A stretch of 64,000 nt of DNA from Liolophura sinensis. Lineage: Eukaryota > Mollusca > Polyplacophora > Chitonida > Chitonidae. Shown here one piece after another: positions 35,880 to 47,339 of this stretch. Where the stretch lies: NCBI RefSeq assembly GCF_032854445.1, contig NC_088302.1, positions 8,987,338 through 9,051,337 on the forward strand. Reading direction: 5' to 3'. Each line of letters opens with the position of its first letter. Position 1 is the stretch's first letter. The position numbers and the translations under genes are program-made. The notes beneath the pieces were generated by a model. It saw nothing but the letters and a program-made list of their open reading frames with translations. It ran no database searches and was not told the DNA's origin.

Positions 35880-36850
35880 TAAGGACGTACTGCGTAGAGA
35901 GAGAAAAAACAGGGCAGCGACGACAGTGTGAAAGACATACTGCGTAGAGAGAGAAAAACAGGGCACCGACGACAGTGTGATAGACGTACTTCATAGAGAG
36001 AAAAAAACAGGGCAGCGACGACAGTGTGATAGACGTACTGCATAGAGAGAAAAAAAACGGGCAACGACGACAGTGTGATAGGCGTACTTCATAGAGAGAA
36101 AAAAAAAAACAGAGCAACGACGACAGTGTGACAGACGTACGGCATAGAGAGTAAAGGCCAGAGCAACGACGGCAGTGTGACAGACGTACGGCATAGAGAG
36201 TAAAGACCAGAGCAGAGACGGCAGTGTGATGGACGTACTGCATGGAAAGAAAAAAACAGGGTAACAACGACAGTGTGATAGACGTACGGCATAGAGAGTA
36301 AAGACTAGAGCAGCGAAGGCAGTGTGATAGACGTACTGCATAGAGAGTAAACGCCAGGGCAGCGACGACAGTGTGATAGGCGTACTTCATAGAGAGAAAA
36401 AAAACAGGGCAGAGACGACATTGTGATAGACGTACAGCTTAGAGAGAAAAAAAAAACAGAGCAACGACGACAGAGTGATAGACGTACTGCACAGAGAGTA
36501 AAGGCCAGAGCAACGACGGCAGTGTGACAGACGTACAGCACAGAGAGTAAAGGCCAGAGCAGCGACGGCAGTGTGACAGACGTACAGCACAGAGAGTAAA
36601 GGCCAGAGCAGCGACGGCAGTGTGACAGACGTACGGCATAGAGAGTAAAGACCAGAGCAGAGACGGCAATGTGATAGACGTACTGCATGGAAAGAAAAAA
36701 AAACAGGGCAACGACGACAGCGTGACAGACGTACGGCACAGAGAGTAAAGACCAGAGCAGCGACGGCAGTGTGACAGATGTGCTGCATAGAGAGTAAAGA
36801 CCAGACCAGAGACGGCAGTGTGATAGACGTTCTACTGCATAGAGAGAAAA
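35880..36850. repeat. Large minisatellite array, 49-53-bp units with higher-order structure
   Basis: About 19 units each contain CGACAGTGTGATAGACGTAC, then a GCATAGAGAG block, then either an A-run (7-10 A) plus CAGGG or TAAAGRCCAGAG. Unit length changes mainly through the A-run. Two variants alternate in the same order at 36160-36300 and 36610-36740, offset 445 bases, which indicates duplication of a block of about nine units. No unit has a stop in any minus-strand frame, so nested frames of up to 206 codons arise; they repeat AVRLSHCRRC-like peptides and are not taken as genes. Confidence 0.95.
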
Positions 36851-37109
36851 ATGGTCACAGGTAACGAGTGAAATACGGCCTCTGGTCAGTTGATTTCGGT
36901 TAGGGTTTTATTCTAACTCTTTATATAAATGCATTAATAGTAGCAAATTACACCCCAGCTGTTTATGTCAATTGCAATTTATTAGACGTCACAGCCTGGT
37001 AATTGCGGAAATACTAGAATTAGGGTAGTTAAAAAGAAAAGAAACTTGAAAAAATGCATTCGTTGATATCTTTGCTATCAAACGTGTGGATTGTATGGTA
37101 GTTTATCTT

Positions 37110-37240
37110 AGCATCGAAACAGACATTCGTATACCAGACGTCAACCAATAAGGACGTTCCGGATCAATAATCGCAAGGCTAATTCAGAAAAATGACATAC
37201 AACACAAACAATGGACCATATTGGTAATATTTGTAGTCAA
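37110..37240 (-). repeat. Reverse-transcriptase element tail, short copy
   Basis: CGTATACCAGACGTCAACCA, AAGGACGTTCCGGATCAATA and ATCGCAAGGCTAATTC match the tail ends at 18870 and 17740. Only the last 100-130 bases of the family are present. Confidence 0.7.
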
Positions 37241-37244
37241 TCAT

Positions 37245-38430
37245 GTCAAAGAAACTTTTTCCTGATCTTTAAACTAATATTTGATATCGGGTTTGTTTTA
37301 TGATGTACTGCCACAGATTACATTAGAATTGTTTAACAAGAATTTTATTCAGAACTTAACCTAAAGGTGTAGAAAAGGCCACGTGACATCAATGACGGCA
37401 TAAGTCCTAAATGTGATAAATTACTCCCACAATACAATCAAAATATATGACTGTTTTTAACAGTTTCTTTTCCTTTAACCATTATCTACTCATAACCGAT
37501 GTATTATTTTTTCCGCGGATGGAGAAATTCGTCTTTCTCCCTCAGTGTTACACGGGTGGTATACGATCGTATTAAATCTCAACTTTTTCTGCCAGACGAA
37601 TTCCATTACGCGTTAGCAGAAACTCGCACCTGTTGCAAATCAGTCTATCCGTGTCGACATAAACATTCTATAGCTCAGAGTTTTGTGCTGCAGATGTTTT
37701 CCCTCATTGTATAAAGGCATTTTAAGCTCCATCATTTATTCATTAAGCGTGCTCACAGTAAAGCTGTGTCGAGAAATAGATTACTCCAAAAATGCTTAGG
37801 CGATCTTTGAAGATTAATGTTAACTGGATGTTTTTCTTTTGGAATTGAAGAAAACAAGTTTGCTGGCAAAGCATTTTGATTGTTAAAAGTCTATAGCCCC
37901 TCCTCTCCCTACCTCTCCCACCAAAATTTAAGTTTATGCGTGCTGTTAACACGTCTAAAATGGTTATATAAAAAAGGAAATAGAAAATCACTAGTCGTGT
38001 CGGTTTTCGCTCATTTGCCAAAGGAAATTGTGAAGCGTCGTGTTGCATATCCTTCCCTTTTTCTTGATATACCGCCTTGAGCGCTAACGCTCAAAGGTTG
38101 CCGATGATCAACTTTACTGGGCCAATCAGAAAGCGTGGTGTGCTTAGACACAGAACTTTTCATCTAATCTACCCTTGGATCCGAGGATCTGTTTAAATAT
38201 AGATAAACTCTTGACGAAGTGTCCATTTGGTTCAAGGCAACAGCTAGTCTTCTTATATGTCCCTTGTGATCTGTTTAGATGGGGAAGCACCCGGATTAGC
38301 AAATTTCGAGAAAGCTATCGGGAAAATCGCTAAGGCCGAGTAGTCCCAGACTGCACAAAATGGCTGACCTTCAATTTCCGCGAGACTTCTTGAGGCACTT
38401 TGAACAACAGTTGTTAGGACATTTTACGGG
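37245..38430. other. Gene-free stretch, possible short start exon at its end
   Basis: Frames of 71 codons (37499-37714, plus) and 101 codons (37743-38048, minus) are unrecognised. At 38361 an ATG in strong context (ACAAAATGGCTG) opens a 42-codon frame beginning MADLQFPRDFLRHFEQQLLG, with no clear donor before its stop. Confidence 0.3.
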
Positions 38431-38432
38431 CA

Positions 38433-39345
38433 TTGCTAGGAAAGGGTCATTTCCACACATTGTCTCAATATCTGCGGGTTTGTGACATTTTTGGTCATTT
38501 TCTAATTTTGTCCACCATATCGATATGCACAGTCGTTATAGTGCTAAAACGTAACACAGACGTGCAACGGAAACAAAAAAAATCCAGTTACGCTGAATTA
38601 AGAATACATAATCTGAATATATTATATTGTGTCAGATAAGAAACTACACGTGACCTATCCACGTGTAAGAATCAGTGAGCATCACGCCTTACATTAAACA
38701 GTGCTTGTACACATTATCGATAGCTTCTTAATATGCATATTATCATGTTACACTTTACACATTTTTAATGACTTAATGCACACAAAACAAGCACGTTAAG
38801 TGGATAAACATGTTCATTCGTAAATAATTTGTATTTGCTTGTTACCACAAAAAAGATTTATCTTGACTTAGTTACTCTTTTCGTTTAAGCACACTGAACA
38901 CGGCGGCCACCTTGTTCAGCTGTTGAACTGTGTGATGTCAAGTGTAGTCGCATATTACTCAGTCAAATCACTTTTAAATTATCAGTTTTATACACAGTAT
39001 CATGGGCATCAAATCTGATTCATTAACGTCGACATGTATGATGTCGGTAACTGTTCTTTGAATATTTAATCTAATGAGATAAGATGAAGATATGATTGCA
39101 ACCCAGACAGCTGTTTGGTGCTTTCCAGCTCTACCCACACGTGATAAAGATTTTATTCCAGGATTAAGACTGAACCTGCAACGCGTAGTGCTCTTTTCCT
39201 TATGCTTCAGGTGAAACACCGCTAGGATGCTGGTTACAAGAACTATGCTCGTGATAGGAGCAGAAATGCAACGGAAAACAAAAACTAGTTCAACTGAATT
39301 CAGACACATTTCCACCATTGTTTCAAATAAGAAAAAAACACACAT
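38433..39345. repeat. Local direct duplication, possibly of decayed coding sequence
   Basis: Two segments about 700 bases apart, at roughly 38550-38640 and 39265-39335, share TGCAACGGAAA, an AGTT-n-CTGAATT block and ATTGTNTCANATAAG in the same order and strand. The first reads ISICTVVIVLKRN then QRKQKKSSYAELR, the second QRKTKTSSTEFRH. A hydrophobic stretch followed by basic residues recalls the end of a receptor membrane helix, but this is far too short to assign. A minus-strand frame of 123 codons overlaps (38974-39345). Confidence 0.35.
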
Positions 39346-39880
39346 TCAAGCTATATGTCATACCGGTAACATGTGCAATCTGTCCTTGGACCTCTACTTG
39401 GAAAATCGGGTTTAAAATCGCTAAATAATGCTAGCGAGAAAGATAAATTTTTGTCGTCCCTGGTGACCAGAAATTGGTTAAGACAACGTGACCTTAGTTC
39501 ATTGCTCCTAGGTAATAGATTATCCCGAACCATCCGGTGGCTCCTGAAGTTAAAACGCTCTAAAAATAGCTGCTCTGTTGTTCTTTTCACTAAACCACTA
39601 ACCAGCTAATCAATAACACAATCGCTGAATCAATCCGTTTAGAAGGCTAGAACTACGCTTCAGGCGTCGAGGAAGACAAGGTAATGAATTCGCCTTTAAC
39701 CTTGAGCTCAGAGTTGCAAGCTTATTTGGTCCACCATATAGCTGGGAAAGTGTCACCTGGTGTGCTTTTGTCACTTCCCGGTCTAGACACCGGGATGGCC
39801 AAGGAAATTCAGTGCTTGTGTAGTCAGGGAGACTAAACTGAAGCAAGTGCCATAGCTGACGAGTGGGCCATACAAATGCG
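39346..39880. other. Gene-free stretch
   Basis: Holds two 78-79-codon frames on opposite strands over the same bases (39351-39609), and a further 78-codon minus frame. None is recognisable. Confidence 0.4.
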
Positions 39881-39884
39881 TAAC

Positions 39885-40135
39885 CGAGTGATCTCTCACC
39901 GGTTCAGACGCTGCAAGCAATGGCTCGCGGCGGACATCACCTTGGCCAATGAGGTTGCGTGTTCAGATCCAGCTCTCGCTGTTTTGGCCGCGGCTTAAAG
40001 CCACGATATTTGTCAGATACCTGGTGAAGGTCGGTAGTTCTGTCCGATCACTATGGTGTCCTCCCCCCGTAAATCTAAGTAGCTATTCTTGAGCACGGTG
40101 TTAACGGCAAAGACAAGGAATAATCAAATAATATA
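39885..40135 (+). repeat. Family-C SINE (tRNA-like head, family-A-like tail)
   Basis: A B-box-like GCGTGTTCAGATCC is followed by CTGGTGAAGGTCGGTAGTTC and the tail AGCTATTCTTGAGCACGGTG, then AATCAAATAATA. The head and body differ from family A although the last 60 bases are clearly related. The A box is degenerate. Confidence 0.6.
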
Positions 40136-40139
40136 ACTT

Positions 40140-40660
40140 TAGTTATTTCGTAAGGAAGTGGGGGAGAGGACTGGCTCAATAGGGTACAGACATGTTTTCA
40201 GACGCGCTTGGTAAATCTGTAAATCAACTTTTAATCTGGAAATCTTAAGAGGCCATGGGATACGCGATGATAGAAAAGACAGATTCACGACGTGGCGTTA
40301 CTCGTAGCTCACGCTCATATGACAAACTGCAAAACAAGCTTCGGGTGACGTCAGCGGAAACAGCTCTGTTCTCGGCGGCTGATTCTCCTATGATCGATTA
40401 AAATTAATAGCATTGTGTCGCTTTCGATTTTCTCAATGTGCACGTTTTAGCTTACTTTGAAAAGTGGTCTCGATTACGCAATATGGACAAAAGAAAAAGG
40501 TATGCTTTTTAAACCTTGTGTATGCATCTAAACTTTGTCCATGCATAGATATATTTGGTCTAGTGTTGTCTTTTCTTTCAAACGCTGTTAAATCTAATAA
40601 ACTGTTAATTTTGTTATATATTTTGGGTATCCTGGTCAGTCAGCAATAATGCATTATCAG
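40140..40660. other. Gene-free stretch
   Basis: Nothing recognised. A single 61-codon plus frame (40464-40649) is present. Confidence 0.35.
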
Positions 40661-40664
40661 AGAT

Positions 40665-40735
40665 TATCAGAGATTTGAACTCTCATCTCTCAGTCTAAAA
40701 TCCAGCACTGTACCAACTGAGTTATAATGGAAAAT
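40665..40735 (-). repeat. tRNA-like sequence, probable SINE head or tRNA pseudogene
   Basis: On the minus strand there is a good A box (TAACTCAGTTGG) and B box (GAGTTCAAATCTC) about 33 bases apart, as in a tRNA. The anticodon stem pairs badly and the acceptor ends do not match, so it is not a working tRNA. No family body is recognised after it. Confidence 0.55.
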
Positions 40736-40739
40736 TGTA

Positions 40740-41950
40740 TTCCAGCGTAAGCGCTAAAAATTGCCCCCGTCGCTGCATATAGTCACATTGTCATATCCTT
40801 ACATGGAAATGGCTCACAGCCAAAAAAAGGCATATCTCAGTGCGATTCAGATCTGCAGTATTTACACTTAACAAGTATCTTTTCTAATTTCTTTTAATTC
40901 TTTCATTTGTGACTGTGGACGGCTTTTGATCTCTACTTTGTATTGATTTTTTTGTCTTTTCTTTTTTCTTCCTTCCTACATTTTCCTTTTTTTCTTTCTT
41001 GTCCGTACACCACGTAGTGGGTCTGACATCCACATTATTGCCAAATTCCGCTTGTTTCATCTGGGCCGTTTTACTGACCGGTGGAAGTTTATTCACCTGC
41101 AAACGGCAAAATCCATTGATATAAACTTCCTCTCTGATGGGTAACGAGAGAAGCAAATCAGATATCGACTGTAGCCATGCTAATATCAATTTCCGGCCAA
41201 CATTGACCCGTGAATTTTATAGATGAACTGATGGACTAATTGCGTGTGGAGGAATTCGCTGGAAACCTTATATGGTAGGGAAAGTAGTTTAGACATTAGT
41301 TTAGGCCTATTGAGAAGGAGCGTCTTTACTTTTAATCTAGGCGTCTTACTTTTAATCTAGACGTCAAACTCCGTCATTCGCCAACTTTGTAAGATGACAT
41401 ATTGATAACACTAAAATTTGAGGTCAAGCCAACCGTGATTAAGAACTGTATTTTGCGCTCAAAATTCCAGCACATCGACTGTAGAGACTTTTTTTACCAG
41501 GTGTAAAAATGTGGCACATTCTCAGTACTAGGTAACATATAGTGGTTTTCTCTTACTCGCCCATAATGACAGGCATACCCCAATTAAGATCATTTTCTCG
41601 CTCATTGGAGAGTTATGTCCAATTATGCATAAGCAAGCAATGAGAATCACTTAACCAGCATCGGGATTAATAGAACCAAAAACGTTATGGAAGATTTACT
41701 CCTTGTACCATACTTTGTTGGTTTGTTTTAGACGGGAAAGGACCCATTTTACACATTCCGACAGTGAATTTCAGAAGTAAATATGCCTCTTTAATTTTGT
41801 GACGAAACTACTGTCAGAAATGCATTTAGTGTAATCTACTTCAACTATCAAAATTGTTTTTCACAAATATACTAAATTTCGCTGTATTGTTGTTCGTTTG
41901 TAATCTAATTAGAAGACAAGGCCGTTATGTTGGGAAACTAATGTTTTCGG
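40740..41950. other. Gene-free stretch
   Basis: A minus-strand frame of 101 codons (40884-41189) begins with a plausible globular sequence and ends in a lysine-rich low-complexity tract. No domain is recognised. Confidence 0.35.
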
Positions 41951-41954
41951 CACT

Positions 41955-42165
41955 GTGTTGTTTTACAGCATACTCAAGAGTTGTTCATTGACCGTCAGTT
42001 TTATGGGCGGAAACCATCTGCCTTTGGCAAACTATACTCCACTTTCCCATGTGTGACCTACACACGCACGCAATATCAGACTAATGGTCTTCAACAAATG
42101 TAATATTGCACAAACGACCTTACAACGGCCGTTGACCGCTTATTGCCATAAAGGCTCCGACAAAC
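41955..42165 (-). repeat. Family-B SINE-like repeat, second copy
   Basis: Shares TTTTACAGCATACTCAAGAG at the tail side, GTCAGTTTTATGGGCGGA, CTTTCCCATGTGTGACC and AATGGTCTTCAACAAA with the copy at 10790-11035, in the same order and orientation. Confidence 0.65.
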
Positions 42166-42169
42166 AGTG

Positions 42170-43210
42170 AGAGCTGGGTGACAATGTTTTATACATTAAG
42201 TCAACAATTGTGTTTTTTTGTTTTCAACCGATAAAATTAGCTTGGCTTTAAGTCTTATGACTTTACCCCACCCGGAATTATCAGTTCTTTCGACAGCACA
42301 GTAGTGGCTGAGATCGCAGCAGAGAAGGGGTATGAACGGGGCATTAGCATCCTCCCCTACAGTGATCGTTTGTTTCCACGTAACAGACCCTATCCATTAT
42401 TTCTGCCACCCTTGGGAAATTTGCCAAAATATAAATCAGCCTTTTCCGCATGAAGAGCTTGAAACAAACTGAACCTACCCGATCCTGTACAAACTCTCGT
42501 CTGGGAGGCAGTATTGGAGATAGAAAACGATTGTTGTTCCAGATTGTCTACAAGTGGAGAAAAGTTCCAATCCTGCGATGAATAAAAAAATCTACACAAT
42601 TGAAAATAATAGGATTGTGGGCCAGACACGATACGTTGTCTTTTGACAAATGAAGAAAGGTTTTTTATGTTCTGGAAAGTCCTTTCCCACTAATGATAGG
42701 GTAAGATTGTATCTATATGTACAGTTTGGTGTATTGCCTATATGGCCCTAACGAAAATTTCTAAGTGTTTGAGGGATGCGTTGTGCGAATCGGTTTGGTA
42801 CAAGCCAAGATATTTTATGTCATACAAGGAACTTTTCTTGCTAATCGTAAAACTTCGTGGAGTAAATTCAGTCAGCCGAGAGATGCTGTGCAGAATGGTT
42901 TTCTTCTAAAAGGCACACGACTTGAATGAAATCAAAGCTGATATAAAACCAAAGCTATGAAACTGGACATGAATGAAACTTGTTTGTAAACGTCTTCTAA
43001 GACATCGGGTTTGTTCTTGTACATTCTCACCACAAGCTTTATATTGTGTTTGCTGAACCGTTCTTCAACGACTAATTCAATATGATTCTCTTTTGATTGC
43101 AATTCTCCATCGATCCTTTTTTCGCTCTTGCAGTAGGTTAATACCCTACCAGTTGATGCATTTGTACAATTCTTCATAGAAGTAAATCACTGGACAGTTT
43201 CAGTGCTAAC
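42170..43210. other. Gene-free stretch
   Basis: Minus-strand frames of 79 codons (42390-42629) and 81 codons (42932-43177) are unrecognised. The second has a charged, soluble-looking composition, but nothing supports expression. Confidence 0.35.
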
Positions 43211-43214
43211 GACA

Positions 43215-43614
43215 CACTGTAAGAAGTGGATACAAATTCAAAGCCTGAAGCACTGTATATTGTTACAGTAAACCATGTTGTAAATATTTTACACCATTTT
43301 CCCGCACAATTTAGCACCTATGTGGTGTAATTTTACTCTAGTCGATGTGTATTTACAGCCTTGTCTGTAAAACTGTAGCAGTTTGATCATTTACAGTAAC
43401 TTTACTGTTAATGTACACTGGTTTTCTTGGTAGATATGTACATTTTCTTAATTTGCAATGGAGTTTGATTATTTACAATGGTATATGTGGAAATATACTA
43501 TTATTTTGGGTGTAAATATTAAACAGCACATCTTGTAAATCTACAGTGAAAAGAACTGGTCACCAAATTGTCAGCACTTTTCACTGTAAAATTACAGTGA
43601 AATTTGTTACAGTG
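43215..43614. mobile_element. MITE-like element with CACTGTAA termini and repeated TTTACAGT motifs
   Basis: The 400-base segment starts CACTGTAAGAAG and ends GTTACAGTG, giving a short terminal inverted repeat (CACTGTAA). Inside, the motif TTTACAG/CTGTAAA or TTACAGT/ACTGTAA occurs about ten times in both directions, densest near the right end (CACTGTAAAATTACAGTG). Such subterminal repeats are typical of transposase-binding sites in non-autonomous DNA transposons. There is no coding capacity, and the target-site duplication is not resolved. Confidence 0.7.
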
Positions 43615-43619
43615 CATCT

Positions 43620-44690
43620 CATTGCCTTTCGCACGCCAACACGATACAAACTTTTTTTCAGACAAAACACTTAATTTGAACAGCATTCCTGGCAGTTTCT
43701 TCTATGCCTTGGTTGCCATTTCACCATCTAAGCAAAAAATGTGTCTCTATGGCACGAATAAAACCTGCGCCTGGTTAAATGAAAGAGCTTTACCGGAATA
43801 CGCTAGTACTCTTCCCAAAATGTTTTTCATTATTGATCTTGGAATGAAGCTATACATGTAATCTTAATCTTAATCGGATCTTAATCGTTATAAGATGGCA
43901 CCATACATAGTTGATTGATCGCAGTGAAGCATCTCCAACCCTTGTGGTCAGTCATAAAATAAGATTTTAGGCATGGTTAGCCATAATCCGTAGTCAAATG
44001 GTAATCCAGTGGCGTGGTTTTCGTAAACCAGACAATGCTTCTTCTTCCAGTGGAACCTTTGCTATTTATTCCTTCGTATAGGAATTTGTGACCCAGACTA
44101 GTCTTTGTGTACACGTATACGTGTTCACGTACATGTAATAAACTCTTTATGAAAAACGTGCCCAGTTTCTACCAACAATTCTAAACCTTTTTGCTCTGAT
44201 TAGTGTTCTTTCTCCCACTTACTTATCCGAAAAGAAAATCATGTACAAATGAAATGAAGAGACCAGTTGTGAGGAACGAATCGTTCGCCATTCATTCTTA
44301 GCTCAGGCTGGTGTTTGACAATGCAGATTTTTGCTGAGAAATGCGTGTTAGTGAAGGTTACTTCGACCAGGTATAATTAACGTGACCACTAAAGGAGGGT
44401 GGGTAACAAGCATGTAATAAAAACAACTGTTTTATTTCATTTAAAACGTTTATTTTATTTTATTTTAAACGCCTGCCGTGTGTATCGTGTTCACGTTTCA
44501 CAAATATAATACAATTATAGACGCGTAAAACAGCCAACGAATTCCTTCGATCTATTGTGTCTAAGCATATTTATTTAGCTGGTTTGGGAGAAGTTGGAGT
44601 TTGTTATCATTTACTACTAGTTGGTACTTTCTAAGCATTTACATTAACAGTTAGAATAATACGCTAACTGAAGTAGACTGTCAGGGCGCC
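43620..44690. other. Gene-free stretch
   Basis: A plus-strand frame of 85 codons (43604-43861) starts inside the preceding element and is unrecognised. AT-rich tracts lie around 44410-44470. Confidence 0.35.
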
Positions 44691-44780
44691 GGAATTCACG
44701 GGTTACGTGTGACCATTTGCCAACTGTCAAAATTAATGTCGCTGCCGTGGTATTGATAGCTATTCCGTAGTCTTTTATAT
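44691..44780 (+). repeat. Dispersed repeat R1, copy 3
   Basis: GGTTACGTGTGACCATTTGC, CAACTGTCAAAATTAATGTC and GCTGCCGTGG follow the R1 order. The part after this is more diverged than in copies 1 and 4. Confidence 0.65.
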
Positions 44781-45104
44781 TTATACAAAATTAGCGTATA
44801 TGTCGTGACTTGAGGCATGGAATCGACAAGAATGAACCATTGAACATTTTTCACCGCCTATCGGTGTAGAGCATTGAACATTTGACGTGTTACCTCAGCG
44901 AAGGCATTGAGGGCGATTCTATTTTATGATGATGTCAATCCGATTGTTTTCTTCAAACCATGGCCGTAAAATAATTTTTATTAAATATGTTTTTATTAGA
45001 GTGAGTTAACGTCGTGCTGAACAATTTTTCAGTCATATGACGACGAAGGAATCCTTAGGGTGTATGTAATGTACTTCCTTGTTGCAGGACGGATTTCCAC
45101 CGCT

Positions 45105-45340
45105 CTTTTATCTAGTGCTGCTTCACTTACCGAAGGTAAGTAAGCCCTCCCGCCCAAGCCATTATACTGATACGGGTCAACCAGTCGTTACGCTCTCTCC
45201 TTCATGCTGAACGCCTAGCGAGGAAGTTACAACTTTCCACTTTAAAAGTCTTAGGTGTGACTCGATCCAGGATTGATCCTGGATCTACCGCTCCCGAAGC
45301 GGACGCTCTACCAACTGTGCTTGTACTATCCGGGCAGGTC
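45105..45340 (-). repeat. Family-D tRNA-derived SINE
   Basis: On the minus strand the head reads GCCCGGATAGTACAAGCACA, then GTTGGTAGAGCGTCCGCTTC, then GGGAGCGGTAGATCC. This keeps an A box and a proline-type anticodon loop (CGG), and the next block, AGGATCAATCC, takes the B-box place. The body contains ACTTTTAAAGTGGAAAGTTG and CTTCCTCGCTAGGCG. I recognise the general type from bivalve and gastropod genomes. It is not a working tRNA because the T-arm has changed. Confidence 0.7.
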
Positions 45341-45344
45341 TGTT

Positions 45345-47120
45345 TTATTAGAATATGACGTTATAACAGCATGAAAGGAGGTAACCTTAAATCCCATATA
45401 AATATCTTCAATTGGGAAAATGTGGGCACTTCACAAAACGCTGGGTGAATATTTGCATCCGGGTCATTTAAAATAGGACGACACTATGTCCCCCTGTGGG
45501 AGTCACATATCCACAAGATTAACGCCTTTCGGAGCAGTTCATTAGATACGGGAAAAGCAGAGATTATGGATTAAGTCAGGTCAATGGCGACTTAATATTG
45601 ATTTAAGGTCGTCTACAGTCAGGCGGGATTCGGGATCAGCGGGCTGATGGACGGGAATGGGAGCCTGGGAGAGGAATGGGAGGGGATGAATTTCAAATCC
45701 TCAGGAAACAATGAGAACATGAGGCTGAAACTGATTCCTGTTTAACCATTACTCCCTTGTCACTGTGATCTCTTTTTATACGGCTCACATCTGACACGTG
45801 GCATATCTTTTCTTCGTTTACAAGTCCTCTACGGAAAGAAGTCTGATCGGTATAAATAGAGAAAAGCCCAATCTCTACAGGTAACACATTTACACCAAAT
45901 CCACTTTTACAGCGTCTCCTTGCCCCCAGAAAAGAAGTTAAGCTGGCCTTGGGATTTTGGACTCTGTCTGCCATACATTTCATATACATAAATAATGTAC
46001 GGATTTCAGACATTATGTTTAACTGTGTTACACGTGACACAGCACAATGGGTCTTCATGTGTGTATGGCTCTGGTTTTGTTTGACACCTGCTTTGGTATA
46101 GATCGATCCATCATCACCCACTCTGTCGAGAAGTCAGTCAATCAATAAACCAATCCACCAGTTCTTTTATCGAAGAAAAAAAGCTACGCAATTTGGTGAA
46201 ATCCCGTTGCGTTACCTTTTTTTTTTGTTGCCTTTACTTAACACAATCACAATTACAGGGCTTGGCCTGTTCTTCTAATGATCCTTGCTTTCGGCACAAA
46301 AGCCCACTTTGCCTTGAGGTTCTTCTCCCACGACATCTGGAAGAGTTTTTCTTGTGTCATAATGCTTTGTTGATGACTTCCCTGGCATCTCCATGACCAT
46401 GGGATTTTGGATTCCTATTGTCTCTTGAGATCAACGCTCCAGTGCGGTTGCCCTAATTTGGTTTGTGTTCTTGTCTGCTTTTCTTCCCGTTTTTCTCGCT
46501 CGATGGACCGTCAGCCAACAGTCAATCTTAATCTAGTTATGACAGATCCTAACAACATTGTCTAAAGCTCCTTCGTTCTTTCAAGCTCGCAGCTCGGACT
46601 ACATCTATACTTTAATCGATTTTAGCAGCCTCCAGAACTACCTGTATTGCAGAAGGTAAAAACATTCTTTTGTCGTTGCTATATTTTGCTTTTGCTTTTT
46701 TTCTAGAGTTATAGATCTTTTTGCCAGCCATTGCATGGACAAAATTATTCGTGTTTTTTTGAGCATGTACTCTTTTATGTGGTTTGAACTAAAAGGATTG
46801 TTATTGAGTTTCAACATGATGCTTGTATCGTTTTTAGGGAAACAACATTTTCGATAATATAACGACAGTATCTGTAAGTGTTATGGGTTTTATATTGTGG
46901 AGAGCACATCACAGCATTCACTACAACCTTTTCAGTCACTAGATTTCTGCCATACTATATATTATTTCTCCGTAGGCCGAGGCCTCATTTCACGGAAGAC
47001 CTTGACCGGGGAATGTTAGCCTCATGAGGTAAAACTGCTGTCGAGTCCGACATATGAAGATTCCATTGTTTAAACTCACGAGGCACCGGCTACTTGTCTC
47101 AAACATACCGTGATAATTAA
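45345..47120. other. Gene-free stretch
   Basis: The longest frame is 142 codons (45693-46121, minus), with no known domain. Pyrimidine-rich tracts run through 46210-46500. Confidence 0.4.
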
Positions 47121-47124
47121 GTCT

Positions 47125-47335
47125 ACGCCAGCGGAATGTAGCTCAGTGAACAAGGCGCGACTCCTAATGCCGAGACTCATGAGGCGCGGGTTCAACCCCG
47201 ACCTTCGGCAGTAAGTATTTAGATTCTCCTGCTTTCACTGCCTGTAGATAAGAAGCGGTCGATTGGCCGTTCCCCTTTTACACCAGGCAACCGTCGTACA
47301 ACTAAAAGTGTACATATGACTTCAAACAGTAATAA
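47125..47335 (+). repeat. Family-E tRNA-derived SINE
   Basis: A tRNA-like head has an A box (TAGCTCAGTGAACAAGG) and a strong B box (GGGTTCAACCCCG). The body contains ACTGCCTGTAGATAAGAAGC and the end carries AATAAATCAATCATG repeats. The acceptor ends do not pair, so this is a SINE rather than a tRNA gene. Confidence 0.65.
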
Positions 47336-47339
47336 ATCA

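Noticed and set aside
35770-36788. Nested minus-strand open frames of 116-206 codons
   Set aside because: They lie in the 49-53-bp minisatellite, are open in all three frames at once and encode only the repeat, so they are by-products of a stop-free unit.
38974-39345. 123-codon minus-strand frame with a membrane-like segment, considered as a GPCR piece
   Set aside because: Only one hydrophobic stretch, no conserved receptor motif, and it overlaps the plus-strand local duplication.
40665-40735. Possible working tRNA on the minus strand
   Set aside because: A and B boxes are good, but the anticodon stem and acceptor do not pair.
45220-45340. Possible proline tRNA gene (CGG anticodon loop) on the minus strand
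   Set aside because: The acceptor and T-arms do not pair properly and a SINE body follows, so it is a SINE head.
45693-46121. 142-codon minus-strand open frame
   Set aside because: No domain, signal peptide or membrane segment, and no neighbouring coding evidence. It could be revived by transcript data.
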